From NCBI GenBank assembly GCA_934045905.1, contig OW203768.1, positions 26,627,060 through 26,691,059 on the forward strand: DNA of 64,000 nt, in the 5' to 3' direction. The translations under genes and the position numbers were made by a program. The notes under the pieces were generated by a model. The model was not told where the DNA came from. It saw only the letters and a list, made by a program, of their open reading frames with translations, and searched no databases. This document shows positions 9,801 to 21,800 of this stretch, one piece after another. This stretch comes from Leuctra nigra (lineage: Eukaryota; Arthropoda; Insecta; Plecoptera; Leuctridae). The first letter of the stretch is position 1; every line of letters starts with the position of its first letter.

Positions 9801-12800
9801 ATTCTGTTCTCCTAACTCGTCGCCCTAATACTTATTTGATCCATATCCACTTTTTCGCGAACGGAGAAAATCGACTTCAAAGTTCATGTGTTGTTCCTTG
9901 CTCAATGCCAATGTCTTCAAGGACGTTTGATGCATGAATATTAAGGAAATAAATCAGTTAATGATGTGCAGGCGAGAAAACCCCTTTTGGGCCCATAGAT
10001 TATTAGTTATTTGATACTTCCGGTTGGATATGGATGAAATGTGCTAACATTTTTTCATTTTTAGTAAGAATATGTGTTAAATTTTGATCCATATCCATTT
10101 GCTCAATTGTTATTTACTTCCGTGTTGGGGACAATAACTGAATGGTGCCTCCAATAATGACTAGTCAAGGCATACATGGTTCTGATGGTTAATGTTGCAT
10201 CATAAAATTATTAAAAAAGTCATTTTTGCTGAAAATATGACACAAAAAAACACTGAAATCATGTTAAAAATTGAGAATTCTTAACCAGAGTTCTTGGATA
10301 TAGATAGAACAAGCAATAAGTAAACAGTCAGTGGCACTAACTCCAAAAAAGTGAAAAGTGGATATGGATCAAATAAGTACTAGGGCGACGAACTCTTGGT
10401 CTAGCTGGGATGCGCATGGAGTTCAATTCAAATCAATATTCAATGAACATATTAACACTTGAGGCTCACCTTGTGCGCCTGCCCGGCCTCCTCTATGTAG
10501 TGTGTGGTGAGGATGACGGTCATGCGCTTGTCACTTGTAATCTCCAACAAATAGTCCCAGATGCTGAAACACGAATGCAGATGCTGAAACAGTTATCAGG
10601 ATATCCCGTAATGAAATGTCTTGGAAAATATTGTTTTTAATGGTATTCGATTGATACCACGTGACTATACGATATCACCTGATCCTTTTTCTTCTCCAAA
10701 ACGTTCGTGTCAAAACAAGTTAGCCGGAATACTATTGTGTCAATGGGGATCTAAAATTACTAAAATGACTAAATATTTATGGAATTACTAACATGAGATC
10801 TTATAAGTCCAGCTGTTAAAATTATAAATACTAGAAAATGGACGCATTGTCTTCGCTTTAAATATAAAATGACAATGCCTCCATGATTTCAAATTTGTGT
10901 GTGTATTCTATTGCACATCACTCTAAAAACAAAATATTCACATCGCGGATTTTTTTTATCAATGTATCCCTATTAGCGGATGGCCAAATAAATAAATATC
11001 AATGTGTGAGTTTGTAAGTCTTTAGTAAAATCGATATTATCAAAATTTATTCAATCAATCTTCCTGCGTTAGCGACAGGATTTATCGGTTGAAACCTTGG
11101 CAACACCCAATGAAACACAGCCATCTAGACCACTTGTCTAAAGTGAACTCTCATTTATCGGGGCATTTACAACCAGGCCGGATGCCATCTTACTTCTGTC
11201 TGAGCACGGGGTCAAGGCATAACCACTGACGCCATCTTACTTCTGTCTGAGCACCGGGTCAAGGCCTAACAAGTGACGCCATCTTACTTCTGTCTGAGCA
11301 CCGGGTCAAGGCCTAACAAGTGACGCCATCTTTCTTCTGTCTGAGCACCGGGTCAAGGCCTAACAAGTGACGCCATCTTACTTCTGTCTGAGCACCGGGT
11401 CAAGGCCGACTGTCGGCTCGTCGAGGATCAGCAGCTCCGGGGTCTGAACCAAGGACACTGCGAGTGACAGGCGTCTCTGTTGACCTCCACTGAAACATCA
11501 AACCAGAAGAATTGTTTGACTTCCTTAAGAGACAAACATAGAGGATTTCTGCAGTGAGCTCAAATGGTGACTCTCCTTATTGCATCAATTGTGTTCCTGG
11601 GTTCGATCCTGGGTCGTCCTGAAACTGTGAGGCAATAAGCAAATGATGGCAAGATCCCTCCTGCGGATGTATAGGTATATATCGTAAGTGCGGGACCAAG
11701 AATTTTGAAGATCTAGTGTTTAGTAAACAATTCACTTCCATGTAATGTGTTGATCTTCACCTGTTAGGTATAAAGAGATCATAAGATATAAACACAAAAC
11801 ATATTTGATATCAAAGTTCCAGTTCTTAGTTTGGAGATTTTTGTGAAAAGTCCAACGTAGTTTTATTAATACACATTTGATTATTTATTAGAGATATTTG
11901 TATTTATTGTTTTGCGAGGACTTAAAGCGGCTGCCGTTACTCGTATCTGAACCGCCATTTATCTCCATCCTCCCAATCACCCTCTTCCAAGCCCCTTTCC
12001 ACCATTGCCCTCTGAACACCATCTATCCACGAGCTCTTCGGGCGTCCACGCTTCCTTCTGTATGGAGGCTGGTGTCCCAACATCCTTCTTAACCACCTCT
12101 ATTCCCCCATTCTCCTGACATGTCGATACCTAACTAGATGCCTCGTCTCGAGTCTCATTTCCTCTCATATTTGTCTGTTAGCTATATGTTCCAGTCTCGA
12201 CACCCTGCATGATCTTCGAAGATGGCCCATTTCCAGGGCTTCCAACCGCTCATTACTTCTCTGAGTCACCTGTCAAGCTTCAGCTCCATACGTTGCTATG
12301 GGTTCAACTAACGCTTTGGGGGGTCATTCTGGTAGCGGTTTTAGTACTTGCAACCGGTTTTATAGTTGCAACCGGTTGCAACCTTATTCTGGAAGCAGTT
12401 TTAGCATAAAAAATGGCGGCATATCGGTTGCAACTTTACAACCAATTATTTGTGGTTTTAAGTGAGTTGCAACCAATACAAATGGCGTCGATATTAGTTG
12501 AAAGTAAGTGCTTTTCATTGCTTTAGTCATCAATTGTCGTATAAGATGAAAATATTCTCGTTAATAACATAGTGAGTTGAAAACATAATAATATGGGTAT
12601 TTTAAATAAATCGCGGGCTTACGCGAGCAGCGACAAACAACGTCAAGGTCGAACAACTAAAGTGACAGCACGGCAACGCCCACCAGTTCTGCCAGAAAGC
12701 GTCATGATAATATCGTTTAGTTTTCGTATTATAATGACATCTTTTGATGACATTGTGTTTGGCGTGTTTTGTGAGTCAGATGACGAAGATACTGTCACAT

Positions 12801-15800
12801 TTCCTCGAATGAAATCCACGGACTTTACAGACGAAAATGAAGTCAAACGTTGCACTCCCTTCAGCCGCCCTTTAACCTCGAAAGAGACAACGAAAATAAT
12901 GCCCTACCTGCAGACGCAGTTTTCGCTAGTGGCGGCTTTCAGTGGCTAGTTGGAAGTAATTGTCATTTGTCACAATCATCTGCAAGTCGCATAATAACTG
13001 CAGTTGGCAATGCAATCTGTGAAATCGCACCGTCCCACATCAATTTGCCGATAACAGATCAAGAGAGACTGGACACGAAGCAAGGATTCTCTACAGTGTA
13101 GCTAAGTTCCCTAATGTAGGTACCTAGTTGGTGCAGTGGATGGCACACATGTCCACATCAGAAAACCCAGCAAGAACCAAGAAACCACCCAGCAGTAGGT
13201 ATAGGAAAGCAAATTATCATCAACGTGCAGATCACGTGCAAATCGACATTGCGAGTCATTGATGTGCTCGGTGACTGCCCAGGATGTAATCACGACAAGC
13301 ACATCTGATTCCTATAAAGCAGCCTGCTCAAGTGTTCACCAGCGGCCTAATCCCAGATGGCGTGCTCATCGGTGAGTCAATAAAAAATATTCACATATCT
13401 TCCATTAGTCTGAATTTTAGCAGAAAGTAGTAATAGTAGGACTAGTAATACAATGAAGTAGGTAAACCGAGGTAAACCCAAGTACTAGGTACTAAAATCT
13501 TAAATTATATGCATCAATAAAGAAATGAGATAAAGTAAGTCAAAATAAAGTACTAGTTAAAATTTCCCAATTGAAATTGTCTGGTTAAAAATATAAAATA
13601 CCTATTTCAACTTAATAGGCAAAGGGTCAGAACTTATCTGACTGATAGCTAATGTGACATTATATTTGTTGCTGGACAGCGGGCAGTGGATGTTCCTTCA
13701 AACCGTGGCTGAAGCTCCGATTGAACGAACCCGAAGCGAAGCAGAAGAGCGATACAACTCATCTCAGCGGCGAACTCGCAGCATCGTCGAGCGGTGCATT
13801 GGCGTCATCAAGTGACGGTTCCGATGCGTGGACCAGACTGGCGGTGCACTCTGCTACTCTCCTGCAATGGCTGGCAAGATCTTCACGGCGGTGTGTGTCC
13901 TCCACAACCAGAGATGGGCAAAGATACTTGGAAAAAGTATCAAGATACAAGATACTGATACTCTAAACATTTTCAAATAGATACTTGATACTTGATACTT
14001 CATTAAATTTGAGTATCAATTGATAATAGTATCAAAGTATCAAAAGATACTTTGATAATATCAAAATATCAAAAGATAGTATCAAAGTATCAATTATCAA
14101 AAATTGTATCAAAGATATTTTATCAGAGATACTTTGATACCGCTGCTGAAGAAGAATTTGGTCAAGGTGAGGGAGGGGGAGATCATTGACAAAAGTGTTC
14201 TTAGGGGTTGGGTGAAAAAAGGGTATGTATGGGCAGAAGTGATTCCTAGATAAAAATACCTCAGGGTCTAAAGTGAAACATTTTAGTCCAAAATTCCAAA
14301 GTATCAAAAGCATCTTTTAAGTAAAAAGATACGTGATACTATTTTGAATATTAATTGATAATTGATATTTGATACTGACTCCAAGAAAAGTATTAACATA
14401 TCTAGATACTGATAGTATCAAGTATCAAAGATACTATCAAAGATACTAGTATCTTTGATAGTGCCCATCTCTGTCCACAACGTGTGTCTCGACTTTGCCT
14501 TGAGCGACGTGGATGTCGACTGTGTGTGTCTCTAAAGCCACAGTAACTATTATTTTATATTAAGTGTGGCAACAGCTGCTGGTGAACATTCCACCGATGT
14601 ATGGGACCAGATGTCCCAAAATCCCATAAAATCCCCCATAAAATCCCCAAAATCCCATAAATTAAATGTATGGGGTTTTTATGGTCCTGTACTGGGTCTA
14701 CCTTATGATGTGGGAAGTCAAAAATAATTATTATTCACACATACTAGGTAGGTACATATTATGTTTATTATGTTATTACATATGTTTACTTTCATAAATC
14801 AAATCGTTTTTGGTGATTATATCTCACAATCCTAAATAAGTCTTAAATGTAATAATAGGTAGTGGCATGTATGTGATAATTTCGGTACAGTAGGTTCTAT
14901 GACCAATACACAAACTGTGCAGGTACTTGCTCATTGAAATAAATTAAACATACACTTTATTTACTACTTCTCAATGTAACATTTATTGAACTTCCATTAT
15001 AAATTTATGAAGTTATGAATTGAGACTTCCCTTATATTACATTATGATTTGTTAGAAAAACGATTGTGAGTAGATACCTACCTACTATTTGCAAATTTCA
15101 TTAATGGAAGTATTTTGTCTCTATAGTAGGTAGGTAGCTATTATATTATTAAATTATTAAATTAAAGACATGTTCAAGACACTTTAAGGTACATAGGTAA
15201 TTCAAGTTAAGTTATTCGAAGGTCAATGTAATTATGGCGTATTTTGAACTGCCATTAATGGTATTAAACCCAATTTAATTTTTTTAAGATTGTTTTCTTC
15301 TTCCATCAACTCTAACTTTCTCTTTCGGTACATTTCCTTGTTGATATTATCACACTGTGCAATGTTTACTAATTGCTGAAGGCATTCACTTATTGATTTG
15401 TTATATTGCATAATTAATTTTGAGTGTTCTACTAATTGTTGTTTCAAAGTTGGCTTCCGTTTTCTTGATGGTAAAGGTGGAGTTGGTGTATGAGGAGACG
15501 GTAGATGAGGGGAATCTGAAAACTCTGATATTGCTCCTGCGTTGGAATGATGAGGAGATTCAGCAAGAGAGTTGCGTGGAGATGAAGCAAGCTCTCGATG
15601 ATGCGGAGACGAGTCGATGTCATGTCGGGAGATGAAGTCGGAATTTACTGGGGAAAGTGATGGGTTCACTGGCCTCTGTGTCAGAACAATTCTTCGACAT
15701 CGTGGTGGAGGTTCCGGCGTATTTGAGATGATGGACGGAGAGAGATGGACCGAAGGAGCTGTTCCAAGCCGCGGTGATAAGATGATTGTAGAACGATCAG

Positions 15801-18800
15801 CCGATGGTCTCCGAGTGACTTGACAATTGATTGGCATGTTCACTAGTTTGTAAGATTCGAGAATGCTGGAGCGAGCAACTGAAGCCGAATGTGAAGAAGG
15901 AATAATCGACATGCTGGATCTTGCTGGAACTTGAGTGATTGGAGCTGGATGGGAGCATGATGAAGGAGTGCCAACCTCTTCGGAACCGTCATGGAAAAGA
16001 GTCCGATGATTGCTGACACGAGCAACTGAAGCCGAATGTGTTGGAGGAATAATCGACATCCTGGATCTTGCTGGAACTTGAGTGATTGGAGCCGGTAGAG
16101 TGCATGATGGTGCGGCAGGAAGTAGTGATGGAGCTTTTTGGCGATTTGGAGGTTGAAGCAGATCTGATGTTAGAAAATATTGTTGATTAATTCAAAAAAT
16201 TGTTTCATAATTTTTCAATGAAAAATGTGTTCCGTAGTAACTATGTCAATTAATCCAAAATCTTTGAAGTACTAATCTAGAATAATGTAAATTGTTTCGA
16301 ATAAAGTTTTGTTTTAATAATGTTCACTCTGCAGCGTTTATTACTTTCTCGATAAATACATTTTATTTTAAAATCATCACAATGCATAATATTACAAACA
16401 TATATTCAGACTTTGAAACTTCTAAAACAATTTTAGGTAGGTACCTAGGTAGTACTATTGGTGCACATTGAATGACATTTACATTGAAAGATCCTTTAGC
16501 ACTGAAGATATTTGTGTATTTACATGAGGGTTTTCTTCTTTTGAACTAAAATGTATCACGACCTTAAAAATATTGAAAAATATATTTAGGTACATTTAAT
16601 TTCCACATAATTTCAGTGTTAGTGTACCAAATATCTAGAGTGAAAAATGTTTTGATTTACTTTATTGTTCAATGTCCATACCTATTGTTTTATAAGTTGT
16701 TCACCCACTAAACGTAGGTAACATAAATACTTACGTCGAGAAGTGTCGGGGCCACCAAAGCCTTCAATACTCTCTCTGCCGATCACTTTGTGCACCATTG
16801 CTTCTTCAGCAGCAGTCAAAGGTTTGTAGTTGGGTGGGCCGCTTCCTGTTCCCATCATGTGCTTGCGATTTGCAGCTGCCTTCTTTTTGACTTGGCATTT
16901 CAGGCCTTTGAACTTGCTCTTGAGCTAGAATTACAAGTAGAAAAGGTGTCATAATGTTGGCTCTTTAAGAATAATTTGCAATCAGGTAGTATCAAATTTT
17001 CATTAGGTTCCTACAACCAGCTACACTGAGTAAAATCCTTGAAAAATCTACTAAGTCAGAAGTCTGTAACAATGTGATTTGGTTTCCAACTTACCTCGGT
17101 CACTGATCGGTGGGCATGGGAAACTGAGTTCACCTTCTCGGCCACACAGGCCCAAGCCCGCTTCTTATCAATGTGTGTGAGTCTTGGCCCAAAGTCGCCA
17201 AATAAAATTGCACCTCTATTATTGACTTGGCAAATGAGAGAGTCTATCTCCTGTTTGCTGTAGTTAACAGACCGCTTTTTCTTCATATTCTTTTTCTCGA
17301 GACATAACTTAAATTAATATACCTACTAGGTAGATTGATCAAAATTAAGCACGAAGACTAATAACAAATGCACTGCCTTTTGAGAAAGAAACAGTGCATC
17401 CTTTACTTTACTTTCAAATAAATACATTCCATTTGATGATTTGCAGTGAAAACTTTTAAATTTGAAATCACCTTTGTTGGTACATTCCATTATTTTAAAT
17501 TTTACCCGCGAAATTCTTTGAATTAGGATAAAACTTCAAAACGGAGTATCTTTTGTACAAGTTGTTTGGAAATTTCACTGCCGACTTGCAACCACACTAA
17601 AACCGCGTACCAGAATACCGATTCAAGAAAGTTGCAACCGGTTTTAACGTGGTTGTATCTTTTTAAAACCATGGTTTTAAAGTCATACTTGCAACCAACA
17701 TTTACAACCGGTACCAGAATGACCCCCTTGTACTAAAGAAACTTCGTTTCCCTTGTCATTTGCTGAGACCAGAGTAAGGAGTTGTTCAAAGTCTGTAGTT
17801 TGGAAACCCGTCCATTTTATATCTTTCTAGAAATGTTCTCCTCACACGGGGGAAACTGAATAGCGCCAACTGGAATAACGTCAACTGCCTCGTGTGACAT
17901 GGTCTTTTCATCAACAGGATAACGGGCTGTCATTAATTATCTTCCCCATATCGGGCGGTTTGTTGGAGCAGTTTTAGAGAGATATACAAAATATAAATGA
18001 CGTTATTTGACAAAACTGTTATGAATATCGAAAAAATTCAAGTCCGCTGTGACATGTTTAGAACCTTTATCTACATTTTCATCGCGTACTGTCATAACTG
18101 TGCTCCTACTATCTGGTAAGCATTTGTCGAGCACGAAAACACTCAGTCATTCGTCAGTCGCTCGCACGGAGCGTTTCGTGCCCGACAAAGGTTGACCACA
18201 TAGTAGGAGCAAAGTTATGACAGTAAGCGATGAAAATGTAGATAAAGGATCAATACATATCCCCATGGTCTTGTTTTTTAGATTCATAACCGTTTGTCAA
18301 ATATAGTCATTTATATTTTGTATTTCCCTCTAAAACTGCACCAAACCGCCCGATGGCGGGAAAAAATTTATGACAACTCTTGAGTTGACGTTGTTCTGGT
18401 AAATGTACTTAACCAAATTTACTAGTTTAAAACTAGAAGCGTGACCTAAGATTGCGGACGAGGCTTCCATCTGGCGGCAGTTGCAGCAGATTGGAGAGGA
18501 ACTTGAACTGTGGCGCTATCTGTTTGTTGTTCATCCCAAACAACCAGCCGAAGTAGTAGATAGCGTCCTGGACGGTGAACTCCTCTGCCAGAGCCAGTTC
18601 CTGATAAGGCAGAAAACTTGTTTATCCAATTGAAACTGATGGCTCGAGCATCTGTTTTTATTAGTTTGGTTGGTTTCTTCTTTAATCAAAGAGCTCCCCC
18701 CACCGACGGCTGCCACCTTATCGCGGTTGTGGGGTTTGTGTTGGCCAACGATCCATTGCAGCTACGCCGGCGAGCATATGCTCATGTGTAAGGGCTACCC

Positions 18801-21800
18801 ATGCCGGACAGGTCAGTGGTGAGGTCCAGACAAAGAGCAGCCAGGGTTGGCCTAACCACGTCCTCCCTTGAATTTGCGGTCCCCTCGTGCCGTCCTTCCC
18901 CCTCGAGATGGTGATCCCCCTGAAATCGGGTTCCGCCGGCCCGAATCCTCACACCCCCCGGTCCGTCCCCATTCCGGCCTGGCCTTCCCACCAGTGCTGG
19001 ACTCCCCCGGATCGGGCCCGTTAGGTCAACCCCCTCCCAATGTCCTCCACTTAATTCAACAAAGTTTAAAGTAAAATATTTAATGTGCGCAATATAACCT
19101 CGTCGTTGACGCGCCGTTAAACCCTATTAATCTATCTATCTATCTATCTATCTCGAAGAGCTTCCCGGAACAAGGATGAATGTACATTTTTCAAAACGTG
19201 TTTTTTTTTTGCTTTAAAAGGATGAATATCCATATATCCGTAAGCTGGCGCAATCTAAGTTCGAAATATTGAACCTTTTCCCTCTAAAAGAAGAATTGAA
19301 ATATCTGGTTAACATTGGTGGCTTATCTGGTGTTGGTTGGTTTTTAGTGGTTCTTGAACAATTTAAGAAATGTCACATTCATCCTTGTTCCGGGGAGCTC
19401 TTCAATCATTACAGGTCAAACGAAGTGCCTTTCGGAAAAGGCCAGTTCTTTCACAAAATATACCATTCCGTTTAGTTACCTAATGATTTTGAATCGGTCT
19501 TTATATTGGCATATATTTTTTAGTTCTATCTAACCAAAATTACTTCAGGAAAGGTACTGTACTTGTAGGCTATGTAAATAAAGTATGCTCCGATTATAAA
19601 AAAGTATTTACATCTTAGTAAAAACCTAGTAATTAGTGGACAATGATCACTGCACATGATCGCTTCTAGCCTCCAGATTGTACAGAAGGCTTTCAACGAG
19701 CAATGAAAAGAAGATTAATGGGTAGTTATTTAATATTGATTCATGGTTCGTGCTTTGATTTGAATAGACAGCATTTTGATTTGTCCATTTATTTCTGATG
19801 TTTAAATAATCCTATGCATTTGCGTTATCCTAATATATAATTATGTTACTATTTTCCATTGTTAAAGAACATTAATAGAAATTAGGACTAGATCACGGTA
19901 CTGCATAAGACATTTTATCAAAGTAGAGCGAACTTAATAAGTTTTAATGTTGTCTATTGGCCTGTTTGTTTTCTGTTAAGGGAATTTCAGATATAGATGA
20001 TGCCGTTACGGTGCTCGCTTATCAACGCTTTACACAGAGCGATTTCCTAGTGATATAAACACATGCTACATCCTACCTGGGGCATGTAGCCTAAGCGCGG
20101 GCCCGGTACGCCGCTGTCCTTGCTGCCCGGTACGCCGCCGAGCACTGTGAGCTCCCCCGCGTCGAGTTTCAGTCTTCCGACGATACAACTCAACAGCGTG
20201 GTCTTCCCGCAGCCGCTGGCGCCCAACAACCCATAGCTGTAATATAATGCATTGTCAGTGGCGCCCAACAACCCATAGCTGTAATACAATACATTGTCAG
20301 TGGCGCCCAACAACCCATTGCTGTAATACAATGCATTGTCAGTGGCGCCCAACAACCCATAGCTGTAATACAATGCATTGTCAGTGGCGCCCAACAACCC
20401 ATAGCTGTAATACAATGCATTGTCAGTGGCGCCCAACAACCCATAGCTGTAATACAATGCATTGACAGTGGCGCCCAATAACCCATAGCTGTGTAATACA
20501 ATACATTGTCAGTGGCGCCCAACAACCCATAGCTGTAATACAATAAATTGTCAGTGGCGCCCAACAACCCATAGCTGTAATCCAATACATTGTCAGTGGC
20601 GCCCAACAACCCATAGCTGTAATACAATGTATTGTCAGTGGCGCCCAACAACCCATAGCTGTAATACAATGCATTGTCAGTGGCGCCCAATAACCCATAG
20701 CTGTGTAATACAATACATTGTCAGTGGCGCCCAACAACCCATAGCTGTAATACAATGCATTGTCAGTGGCGCCCAACAACCCATAGCTGTAATACAATGC
20801 ATTGTCAGTGGCGCCCAACAACCCATAGCTGTAATACAATGCATTGACAGTGGCGCCCAATAACCCATAGCTGTGTAATACAATACATTGTCAGTGGCGC
20901 CCAACAACCCATAGCTGTAATACAATAAATTGTCAGTGGCGCCCAACAACCCATAGCTGTAATCCAATACATTGTCAGTGGCGCCCAACAACCCATAGCT
21001 GTAATACAATGTATTGTCAGTGGCGCCCAACAACCCATAGCTGTAATACAATGCATTGTCAGTGGCGCCCAATAACCCATAGCTGTGTAATACAATACAT
21101 TGTCAGTGGCGCCCAACAACCCATAGCTGTAATACAATACATTGTCAGTGGCGCCCAACAACCCATAGCTGTAATCCAATACATTGTCAGTGGCGCCCAA
21201 CAACCCATAGCTGTAATACAATGTATTGTCAGTGGCGCCCAACAACCCATAGCTGTAATACAATGCATTGTCAGTGGCGCCCAATAACCCATAGCTGTGT
21301 AATACAATACATTGTCAGTGGCGCCCAACAACCCATAGCTGTATCACAATACATTGTCAGTGGCGCCCAACAAACCATAGCTGTAATACAATAAATTGTC
21401 AGTGGCGCCCAACAACCCATAGCTGTAATACAATGTATTGTCAGTGGCGCCCAATAACCCATAGCTGTGTAATACAATACATTGTCAGTGGCGCCCAACA
21501 ACCCATAGCTGTAATACAATACATTGTCAGTGGCGCCCAACAACCCATAGCTGTAATACAATGCATTGTTAGTGGCGCCCAACAACCCATAGCTGTAATA
21601 CAATACATTGTCATAATTCCAAAGCGTGATTGCTTTCTTTGCAATTGCATCTTTGCCTCAAATTTGAACATGAGCTCGCATAGTCAATTTCAACTCACAT
21701 GCATCCCTTGGGAACAGTCATGTCCAACTCACATGCATCCCTTGGGAACAGTCATGTCCAACTCACATGCATCCCTTGGGAACAGTCATGTCCAACTCAC

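Larger units (their letters stand above)
12319..17727. mobile_element. PIF/Harbinger transposon, 5.4 kb
   Basis: The inverted ends are GGGGGTCATTCTGGTA and TACCAGAATGACCCCC, flanked by a 3-bp TTG duplication (12316-12318 and 17728-17730). Both subterminal regions are rich in TTGCAACCGG motifs, plausible transposase-binding sites. The plus strand carries a broken transposase, and the minus strand an intact three-exon Myb/SANT-like protein. This two-gene layout is diagnostic of the superfamily. It inserted into an older RTE-like LINE fragment. Confidence 0.9.

Noticed and set aside
13909..14473. GATACT repeats as an independent satellite
   Set aside because: They lie wholly inside a hAT MITE with exact target duplication.
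20190..21603. Long overlapping open frames in the 42-bp array on both strands
   Set aside because: They arise because the 42-bp unit has no stop in several frames. They are an intron minisatellite, and only the frame touching the Walker A exon has meaning.
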